A DNA stretch of 7,079 nucleotides, from the NCBI GenBank assembly GCA_023146355.1, contig JAGLCH010000280.1, positions 1 to 7,079 of the forward strand, in the 5' to 3' direction. Below are positions 1 to 4,236 of this stretch, in pieces (within the stretch, counting starts at the first letter, position 1; each line of letters begins with the position of its first letter). Both the position numbers and the translations under genes were made by a program. The stretch comes from Bacteriovoracaceae bacterium (GTDB taxonomy: Bacteria > Bdellovibrionota > Bacteriovoracia > Bacteriovoracales > Bacteriovoracaceae). The notes beneath the pieces are model-generated. The model had not been told where the DNA came from. It worked only from the letters and a program-made list of their open reading frames with translations, and made no database searches.

Positions 1-299
1 ATTTTTAGATCTGGAGAGTGGGAAAAATCAGTTTCTCCAAGCCCATCCTCGCCATGAGTATCCTGCGCTGTAATTAGGTCTCGAGCAATTGGGCGTGCTT
101 CCCCCAGATAGACTGGGATATCTGTACGACCAACTAGATCGAGAACTTTAAGAGCATTCGTTGCGCCAAGCTCCACCGGAACATTTCCAGCAACAACTGT
201 TAACCCTATTACGTCTAGTTCAGGCGAGTTCAGTGCTAGAAGTAGTGCTAGGGAATCATCAATTCCTGGGTCGCAGTCAATAATAACTTTTTTAGGCAT
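1..299 (-). CDS. Nucleoside hydrolase (IunH-like), N-terminal part, cut by window edge
   Basis: This is the first 99 codons of a calcium-dependent nucleoside N-ribohydrolase of the inosine-uridine hydrolase family, which splits a ribonucleoside into base and ribose in the cytoplasm. The family's Asp cluster DCDPGIDD is at residues 8-15 (D8, D10, D14, D15). The VVAGNV segment places the conserved Asn at N39. The QDTHGEDGLG segment places the conserved active-site His at H82, the position known in characterised members. Full-length members are about 310-330 residues, so roughly two thirds, including the later Thr/Asp metal ligands and second His, lies outside the window. The start is ATG at 299. 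A GAGG ribosome site (309-312) with 9-nt spacing sits inside the preceding transporter gene, whose stop overlaps this start by 8 bp, so translational coupling is likely. Substrate cannot be read from this fragment. Linkage to a YhhQ-type transporter suggests a queuosine-type nucleoside (QueK-like role), which is inference. Confidence 0.93.
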   Translation of the reverse strand, partial: MPKKVIIDCDPGIDDSLALLLALNSPELDVIGLTVVAGNVPVELGATNALKVLDLVGRTDIPVYLGEARPIARDLITAQDTHGEDGLGETDFSHSPDLK

Positions 300-1041
300 A
301 TGAATCGACCTCAGTAGAGTTTTGTTTTTTGTCGGATATATCAAGTCCACCGATCATGTCTTTACGCGCTAGGTAGCGAGCAAAGTAGAGAAATGGAGTA
401 TCAATCGCAGCAACCACAAATTTCATCACATATGTTGTCCAAAATATTTCCAAAATCACATGAGTAGGGAATACTCCCCAGAATGCCAAAATTGAAAAGA
501 TTGCATTGTCGATAAGCTGACTCGACATGGTGGACAAATTATTTCGTATCCAAAGGTGCTTCTCACCTTTAAATTTTCTTTTCCAAAAAGCAAATGCCCA
601 AACATCGTGGCGCTGAGATATGTAGTAAGCAACCATCCCTGAAACCACAAGGCGTGGCATAAAAGAAAAGATAGTTTTAACACTTTGAAAGTTTTGAACT
701 CCCTCGCTAATTTCTGAGGGCCTAAATAAAACAGATATCTGCATGATTATAGTCATTGAGACAATACTGAAAAAACCAATGCTAACTGCTCGCTTTGCAT
801 CTTGCTCTCCGTGGTTTTCTGAAAGTATATCAGTTACTAGAAAGCCGCTAGCGTAGACGATATTTCCTAAAGTTGTTCCAAATCCAAAGAGATCTACAAG
901 TAGTACAACTTGAATATTTGCCATTAAAATTGAGATGGGTATCCAAACATAGAGACCAATTTTGCCAAATTTTTTATAGGCAAAGAGGATGGCAAAAAAA
1001 TTGACCAAGAGCATGCTTAGCCATAAAAGTTCGTTAGTCAC
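292..1041 (-). CDS. yhhQ: Queuosine precursor transporter, YhhQ/VUT family
   Basis: This 249-residue inner-membrane protein belongs to the VUT_1/YhhQ family, whose E. coli member imports 7-deazaguanine precursors (preQ0/preQ1) for the tRNA base queuosine. It is strongly hydrophobic with about six to seven membrane segments (near residues 5-22, 28-49, 54-72, 84-105, 127-143, 176-195, 197-221). Family signatures are visible: FGKIGLYVWIPI (25-36), ANIQVV (41-46), TTLGN (56-60), TDILSENHG (70-78), the polar stretch NNLSTMSSQLIDNAIF (167-182) and a terminal helix with AAIDTPFLYFARY (211-223). Length is normal for the family. The start is GTG at 1041, chosen because a GGAG site (1051-1054) lies 9 nt upstream; an upstream ATG at 1049 is out of frame and opens only a four-codon ORF. 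It is the first gene of a unit with the overlapping nucleoside hydrolase. I see no preQ1 riboswitch in the leader. Whether the substrate is preQ0, preQ1, queuine or a nucleoside is not decided by the sequence. Confidence 0.92.
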   Translation of the reverse strand: MTNELLWLSMLLVNFFAILFAYKKFGKIGLYVWIPISILMANIQVVLLVDLFGFGTTLGNIVYASGFLVTDILSENHGEQDAKRAVSIGFFSIVSMTIIMQISVLFRPSEISEGVQNFQSVKTIFSFMPRLVVSGMVAYYISQRHDVWAFAFWKRKFKGEKHLWIRNNLSTMSSQLIDNAIFSILAFWGVFPTHVILEIFWTTYVMKFVVAAIDTPFLYFARYLARKDMIGGLDISDKKQNSTEVDSYA

Positions 1042-1082
1042 AGTACATTACTCCGAGCATTATCTTAATAAAGTCTACCGTT

Positions 1083-1109
1083 ATTATCACTCCCTCTTGA
1101 GCAAGTCAT
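1083..1109 (-). promoter_or_regulatory. Possible promoter for the yhhQ-nucleoside hydrolase unit
   Basis: On the minus strand a good -10 hexamer, GATAAT, lies at 1088-1083. The only nearby -35 candidates are ATGACT (1109-1104) with a short 15-bp spacer, or TTGAAA (1114-1109) with an overlong 20-bp spacer. It would give a leader of about 35 nt before the GTG start at 1041. Only the -10 is convincing. Confidence 0.3.
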
Positions 1110-1134
1110 TTCAACACATCAAATTTACATACCA

Positions 1135-1171
1135 TTAACCAATTTTGACCCGGCAAGTTAAGCTTGGTTAA
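1135..1171. repeat. Perfect 8-bp inverted repeat TTAACCAA/TTGGTTAA, operator-like
   Basis: TTAACCAA (1135-1142) and its exact reverse complement TTGGTTAA (1164-1171) flank 21 bp in the region between the divergent genes starting at 1041 (minus) and 1281 (plus). GTTAA also occurs as plus-strand direct copies at 1157-1161, 1167-1171 and 1178-1182, spaced 10 and 11 bp, so they lie on one face of the helix. A weak promoter candidate (TTGACC 1145-1150, 17 bp, TTAACT 1168-1173) overlaps these elements. This arrangement resembles a regulator binding site, but no regulator can be named. Confidence 0.35.
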
Positions 1172-1270
1172 CTCAATGTTAATTTTCGCCTAATAACAGT
1201 TGGTTACAGGTAAAAATAGGCTCACGGAATCAGAGAAACTTACCGATAAAACAGTTGTACTTATACTTTT

Positions 1271-1275
1271 GGGAG
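1271..1275 (+). promoter_or_regulatory. Ribosome binding site GGGAG that fixes a TTG start at 1281
   Basis: GGGAG sits 5 nt before TTG at 1281. The open frame extends upstream to another TTG at 1200, but that codon has no Shine-Dalgarno match. Starting at 1281 also gives a clean basic-plus-hydrophobic N-terminus (MKKSLITLSILATAG), which supports this start. Confidence 0.6.
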
Positions 1276-1280
1276 ATCTT

Positions 1281-1799
1281 TTGAAAAAATCATTAATAAC
1301 ATTATCGATTTTGGCCACGGCAGGTAGCTTCTACCTGACATCACAATCCACAGATGATGTTGATGGGAGGACCGCAGCGACAAGTACTCTTCCCAAGGCA
1401 AAATCCATTAAAGTGGAAAGTTCTCTGGGGGAGATATATCTTGCAGACCTAGAAGAACGCTTCGCTCAAAAGTACTCTGCAGAGAGAATAAGTGAAGGAG
1501 TATCCTCACAAGCATTTGAAGTGAGAGAAAGGATCTATCTCCTGAAAGAACTTATTGTTGATTCATCTGTCGACTATTTCCAGCTAATGGAGCTTGGATC
1601 CTTTGCCATAAAAGTGATTCACAATGGGAGCGAATATAATTTGGTAAAGCGTGAAGCAGCGCGAGTACTGATCAAGGTTTCCGGACTAATGGCACCTAGT
1701 GCAAGACAGGCGATATTAAACGCTATTGGACCTAGGCTTCTTTTTTTAGCGCAAAATCCAGATTGTGGGGCGACGCTAAAGTTTCTAGGTAATAGTTAG
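1281..1799 (+). CDS. Unrecognised small exported or membrane-anchored helical protein
   Basis: I do not recognise this 172-residue protein. From the TTG start at 1281 it opens with two lysines and a hydrophobic run (residues 4-18, SLITLSILATAGSFY) that could be a signal peptide or an N-terminal anchor. A possible signal-peptidase site after ATA (residue 14) would make the hydrophobic core short, so anchoring is as likely. A polar Ser/Thr-rich linker (about 21-45) follows, then a region predicted by eye to be largely helical: charged amphipathic stretches at about 50-90 and two helices near 120-155 (VKREAARVLIKVSGL, then PSARQAILNAIGPRLLFLA) that recall HEAT/ARM-type helix pairs. It has one cysteine near the C-terminus, in PDCG. 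A longer reading from TTG 1200 (199 residues) lacks a ribosome site. Its stop overlaps the subtilase stop by 4 bp on the opposite strand. It probably acts in the envelope; no function is assigned. Confidence 0.7.
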   Translation: MKKSLITLSILATAGSFYLTSQSTDDVDGRTAATSTLPKAKSIKVESSLGEIYLADLEERFAQKYSAERISEGVSSQAFEVRERIYLLKELIVDSSVDYFQLMELGSFAIKVIHNGSEYNLVKREAARVLIKVSGLMAPSARQAILNAIGPRLLFLAQNPDCGATLKFLGNS

Positions 1800-3256
1800 C
1801 GCTGGAACTCCACGCGATCAATTGTATAACCATACTTAATGGGGCCTGATTTCGATTTAAGAGTAAGCTTCAGGTAGTCGCCTTCAATGACTTCTGTCCA
1901 GAATTCACCGAGGTTTGATGTTATGATATCAACAATCTCCCCCTCCTTTACTTCGAGAGTTAATCGGTCGTAGTTATAGATATCGAACTTCTTGAAGTGG
2001 AGGCGAAATCTTTTGATACCTTTCATTTCAAATATTTTAGTAAAATCTTTCTTTTTTGGGTAGGGGTGAGCACTTTCAATAACAAGCTCTTCTGATTGAA
2101 ATTTTGAAAGATCAAAGTTTGGAAGTCTATCTCCCTCAAGGCCTAGTATTGCATTATAAATATTGAGGCGCTGACCATTGCTCGACCAGTGAGTGAGTGA
2201 GATCTTTTGGTCACCACCTTTAATTATCTGACCTTTAAGCTCTAAAACCGATAGCTCTGGGTTGTGCGACCAAGTCATGGCAGCGGCCAAAGATACTAGT
2301 GGACATGCTTGGCTTGTCCCAGAGGATTCTTTGTATCTATTCTTTGGCTTAAGAGAATATATATCCTCGCCCGGAGCAAAGAGTTCAACAACTTTTCCGT
2401 AATTTGAAAAAAGGGCGCGACCATCATAGTTAGTGCTAGCGCCAACTACAATCTGATTCGCGATACCAAAAGATGATGGGTAGTCAGGCTCAATATTAAG
2501 ATTTCGGCCTAGGTTTCCGGAGGCACCGACAAAGAGTGCGCCTTTTTTTAGACAGTACTTAATCGCTGCTTTTGTTTCTGCATTGGGCGATGGTGTCCCA
2601 TACGAGTTTGAGAGAATATTTGCACCATTGTCACAAGCATAGCGAATGGCCTCTGCTGTTGGAGTGGTAAAAATATCTCCACCAATATCCCACAGTTTAA
2701 TCAGCATGATTTTTACCCCTTCAACTGCTCCAAATATACCTTTGTCATTATTGGAGATGGCCGAAATCAGCCCCGTTACATGGGTTCCATGTGCTTTGCT
2801 ATCGGTAAAATTATTATTTTTCATCACAATATTATGGCCATGAATATCATCAATATAGCCATTATTGTCGTCATCTACTCCAGCTATTCCATTTTGCTCA
2901 AGTTCGTTGACCCAAAGGATCGAGGAATCGAAATCTTCGTGATTAAGGTCAAGGCCAGAGTCTATGACAGCAATAACTATCTCTTTTTTTGGCGAGTAAA
3001 CTTCTAGCGCCCTGAGCATTGAAGTATCTGCACCCGCCACTCCAATAATATTGTCAGAACTAACTTGTCCACTATTATGGTGCCACCACTGCTTATTGAA
3101 CTCCGGATCTAGTGGAATGCTGATATCTCTTGGAGTTTCTATTATCGATGGTAGTGCTGTGAGTTCTCTAAGAGATGTAATCTCAGAGTGAATCATCTCA
3201 GGCATTGCCATGACACCAGCTGATACTAGTAGAGATAGGAGCAGCGATACTTTCAT
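1796..3256 (-). CDS. Secreted subtilisin-like serine protease (S8) with CUB-like C-terminal domain
   Basis: This 486-residue S8 peptidase is presumably exported and hydrolyses proteins outside the cytoplasm. Residues 1-17 (MKVSLLLSLLVSAGVMA) form a typical Sec signal peptide with V-M-A before the cleavage point. There is no recognisable I9 propeptide; the mature-type start QWWHHNSGQ is at 56-64. The triad is complete: D99 in VIDSGLD, H156 in HGTHVTG, S315 in SSGTSQACP, with oxyanion Asn N248 in GASGN. An Asp/Asn-rich loop, DDDNNGYIDDIHGHN (128-142), is the calcium-site type insert of bacterial subtilases. The serine block reads GTSQACPLVS rather than the usual GTSMAAPHVA. Residues from about 405 on look like a beta sandwich, with FRLHFKKFDIYNYDRLTL (417-434) and a closing aromatic strand resembling CUB domains. 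ATG 3256 has an AGGA site 7 nt upstream, overlapping the stop of the deaminase gene 9 bp away, so the two genes are one operon. A role in degrading prey or environmental protein is inference. Confidence 0.95.
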   Translation of the reverse strand: MKVSLLLSLLVSAGVMAMPEMIHSEITSLRELTALPSIIETPRDISIPLDPEFNKQWWHHNSGQVSSDNIIGVAGADTSMLRALEVYSPKKEIVIAVIDSGLDLNHEDFDSSILWVNELEQNGIAGVDDDNNGYIDDIHGHNIVMKNNNFTDSKAHGTHVTGLISAISNNDKGIFGAVEGVKIMLIKLWDIGGDIFTTPTAEAIRYACDNGANILSNSYGTPSPNAETKAAIKYCLKKGALFVGASGNLGRNLNIEPDYPSSFGIANQIVVGASTNYDGRALFSNYGKVVELFAPGEDIYSLKPKNRYKESSGTSQACPLVSLAAAMTWSHNPELSVLELKGQIIKGGDQKISLTHWSSNGQRLNIYNAILGLEGDRLPNFDLSKFQSEELVIESAHPYPKKKDFTKIFEMKGIKRFRLHFKKFDIYNYDRLTLEVKEGEIVDIITSNLGEFWTEVIEGDYLKLTLKSKSGPIKYGYTIDRVEFQR

Positions 3257-3265
3257 GCTCGCTTC

Positions 3266-3709
3266 CTAATTAGAGTATTCTAATGTGTAGTATGTGCCTT
3301 CAGTTACAGTTACTTTGATATCCTTCATTTGTTGGATTGCATCAAAATCCCGGTAAAGCTCTTTGACTATGATCTTTTGAATTCCACACTGCCAAAGGAG
3401 ACGCATGCACACACAGCAGGGACTAAGAGTACAGTAGACATCACAGTTATCCATTGAAATCCCATGACGGGCGCAGTGGGCCAGAAGATTTTGCTCTGCG
3501 TGAACCATATATGGGTACTTATCAGGACGAGTATTTGGAAGGTTGTGATCATCAGCACCTCTTACAAATCCATTAAACCCAGTGGCCAAAATGGCCTGTG
3601 TGTCACGGTGAACTAGTACTGCACCAACCTTTGTTTCAGCATCATGTGAACGGAGGGAAGCTTGTTCCGCGAATCCCATAAACCATTTTTCTTTTGCAAT
3701 TCTTTCCAT
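3266..3709 (-). CDS. dCMP deaminase family protein (ComEB-like zinc deaminase)
   Basis: This 147-residue cytidine/deoxycytidylate deaminase-fold protein most likely converts dCMP to dUMP, supplying substrate for thymidylate synthase in the cytoplasm. Counting from ATG 3709, the zinc site is complete: H70-A-E72 in VHAEQN, and P-C98-x-x-C101 in SPCCVCM, with E72 as the expected proton shuttle. GFNGFVRGADD (about 44-54) and RPDKYPYMVHAEQN match the substrate and allosteric region of dCMP deaminases rather than tRNA adenosine or free cytidine deaminases. The length is normal. The frame also allows a TTG start at 3715 (149 residues). A GGGAG site at 3724-3720 lies 10 nt from the ATG and 4 nt from the TTG, and I prefer the ATG. 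It is the first gene of an operon with the subtilase, an odd partner. A near-perfect -10 box lies just upstream. Without allosteric-site analysis, a related deaminase activity cannot be excluded. Confidence 0.9.
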   Translation of the reverse strand: MERIAKEKWFMGFAEQASLRSHDAETKVGAVLVHRDTQAILATGFNGFVRGADDHNLPNTRPDKYPYMVHAEQNLLAHCARHGISMDNCDVYCTLSPCCVCMRLLWQCGIQKIIVKELYRDFDAIQQMKDIKVTVTEGTYYTLEYSN

Positions 3710-3719
3710 CGACAAATAT

Positions 3720-3724
3720 CTCCC
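3720..3724 (-). promoter_or_regulatory. Ribosome binding site GGGAG of the deaminase gene, ambiguous start
   Basis: The minus-strand GGGAG lies 10 nt before ATG 3709 and 4 nt before TTG 3715. Both are in frame and differ by two residues. ATG is preferred because of codon strength; the ATG spacing is at the long end of normal. Confidence 0.55.
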
Positions 3725-3740
3725 ATATTTATTAGAAACT

Positions 3741-3780
3741 CATCTTATTATAGCTTTTAAACATCGTCTATTATGAGATG
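3741..3780. repeat. Imperfect 13-bp inverted repeat across the deaminase promoter
   Basis: CATCTTATTATAG (3741-3753) and CTATTATGAGATG (3768-3780) are reverse complements at 11 of 13 positions, separated by 14 bp. The left arm contains the -10 box of the minus-strand operon and the right arm covers its -35 region, as expected of an operator, though the A/T content makes chance similarity possible. Confidence 0.35.
3747..3752 (-). promoter_or_regulatory. Consensus -10 box TATAAT for the deaminase-subtilase operon
   Basis: The minus strand reads TATAAT at 3752-3747, a perfect sigma-70 -10, predicting initiation near 3740 and a leader of about 30 nt. No good -35 is present 16-18 bp upstream (CATAAT-like), so an activator or the surrounding dyad may matter. 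Confidence 0.5.
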
Positions 3781-3844
3781 AAAAGTAGTTTTAGTCGTCA
3801 AACAAAAGTTTGCAAAAAGATCAAAAAAAACAGTATTTTAAGAC

Positions 3845-3873
3845 TTGGAAAAAACAAATGAAAGGTCTAAAAT
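3845..3873 (+). promoter_or_regulatory. Sigma-70 type promoter of the ferredoxin gene
   Basis: TTGGAA (3845-3850), a 17-bp spacer and TAAAAT (3868-3873) form a near-consensus promoter, with initiation expected near 3880 and a leader of about 40 nt. A-tracts at 3813-3818 and 3822-3830 immediately upstream resemble an UP element, which would fit strong expression. Confidence 0.65.
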
Positions 3874-3921
3874 AGATTCATAAGATTTTTAATATTAAGT
3901 CATTTTTTAAGGAGATTTAAG

Positions 3922-4095
3922 ATGGCACACGTAATTAACGATGATTGTACTTCATGTGGAGCTTGTTCTGGAGAGTGTCCAGTAGATTGTATTTCAGCAG
4001 GTGAAGGGAAATACATTATTGACGCTGAAACATGTATTGACTGTGGAGCATGTGTAGACGTTTGTCCAATGGACGCGATTTCTAAAGCAGACTAA
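3922..4095 (+). CDS. Small 2x[4Fe-4S] ferredoxin (clostridial type)
   Basis: This 57-residue cytoplasmic electron carrier is the classic bacterial 8Fe-8S ferredoxin. It has two full cluster motifs: C9-x2-C12-x2-C15-x3-C19-P and C38-x2-C41-x2-C44-x3-C48-P. In this fold the last Cys of each motif completes the opposite cluster. An extra Cys (C23) follows the first motif. The two halves, CTSCGACSGECP and CIDCGACVDVCP, show the internal duplication typical of the family, and length is normal for the minimal form with no C-terminal extension. ATG 3922 is preceded by an AAGGAG site with 7-nt spacing. The gene has its own promoter and an intrinsic terminator, so it looks monocistronic and probably well expressed. 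The redox partner is not encoded here; pyruvate or 2-oxoacid:ferredoxin oxidoreductases and radical-SAM systems are usual partners in other bacteria. Confidence 0.97.
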   Translation: MAHVINDDCTSCGACSGECPVDCISAGEGKYIIDAETCIDCGACVDVCPMDAISKAD

Positions 4096-4120
4096 TTTTT
4101 TTAGATATATGCTTATGAAT

Positions 4121-4156
4121 AGGGCCTGGGAGTTAAATCCTAGGCCCTTTGTTTTT
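4121..4156 (+). terminator. Rho-independent terminator of the ferredoxin gene
   Basis: AGGGCCTGGGA (4121-4131) pairs with TCCTAGGCCCT (4138-4148) as an 11-bp stem with one G-U pair and a 6-nt loop (GTTAAA), followed by TTGTTTTT. It starts 26 nt after the ferredoxin stop. It is very stable and insulates the following gene, which therefore needs its own promoter. Confidence 0.9.
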
Positions 4157-4175
4157 AAGCAACTATTTTACTCAG

Positions 4176-4203
4176 TTGTTAATTTTCAAATTTATCTTAT
4201 CAT
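4176..4203 (+). promoter_or_regulatory. Possible promoter for the PEP-synthase-like gene
   Basis: TTGTTA (4176-4181), a 16-bp spacer and TATCAT (4198-4203) lie between the ferredoxin terminator and the ATG at 4237. The -10 matches consensus at five of six positions; the -35 is moderate. The region is A/T-rich, so alternatives exist. Confidence 0.35.
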
Positions 4204-4236
4204 TATCTATGTAACTACACTTAATTTGGACGTTTA

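Noticed and set aside
456..683. 75-codon minus-strand ORF
   Set aside because: It lies wholly inside the yhhQ-family gene in another frame, has no ribosome site, and its translation resembles no protein family.
1042..1140. preQ1 or preQ0-sensing riboswitch in the yhhQ leader
   Set aside because: The short leader lacks the C-rich loop and A-rich tail pairing of preQ1-I aptamers and has no visible expression-platform hairpin.
1774..1801. Terminator at the convergent ends of the 1281 gene and subtilase
   Set aside because: The CGCTAA/TTAGCG stem is only 6 bp with a 16-nt loop and no T-tract on either strand.
2646..3007. Plus-strand ORFs at 2646-2843 and 2780-3007
   Set aside because: They are antisense to the catalytic core of the subtilase, whose conserved motifs show the real frame; their sequences reflect the complement of those motifs.
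3367..3558. 63-codon minus-strand ORF
   Set aside because: It is a frame-shifted shadow of the deaminase, which holds the intact zinc motifs in the true frame.
3799..3812. CAAAC-AAAA-GTTTG hairpin upstream of ferredoxin
   Set aside because: The 5-bp A/T-rich stem is common by chance in this composition and is not placed as a terminator or leader element.
4161..4179. CAACT/AGTTG hairpin followed by TTAATTTT as a second terminator
   Set aside because: The stem is 5 bp with a 9-nt loop; the strong terminator just upstream makes it unnecessary, and it overlaps a better promoter candidate.
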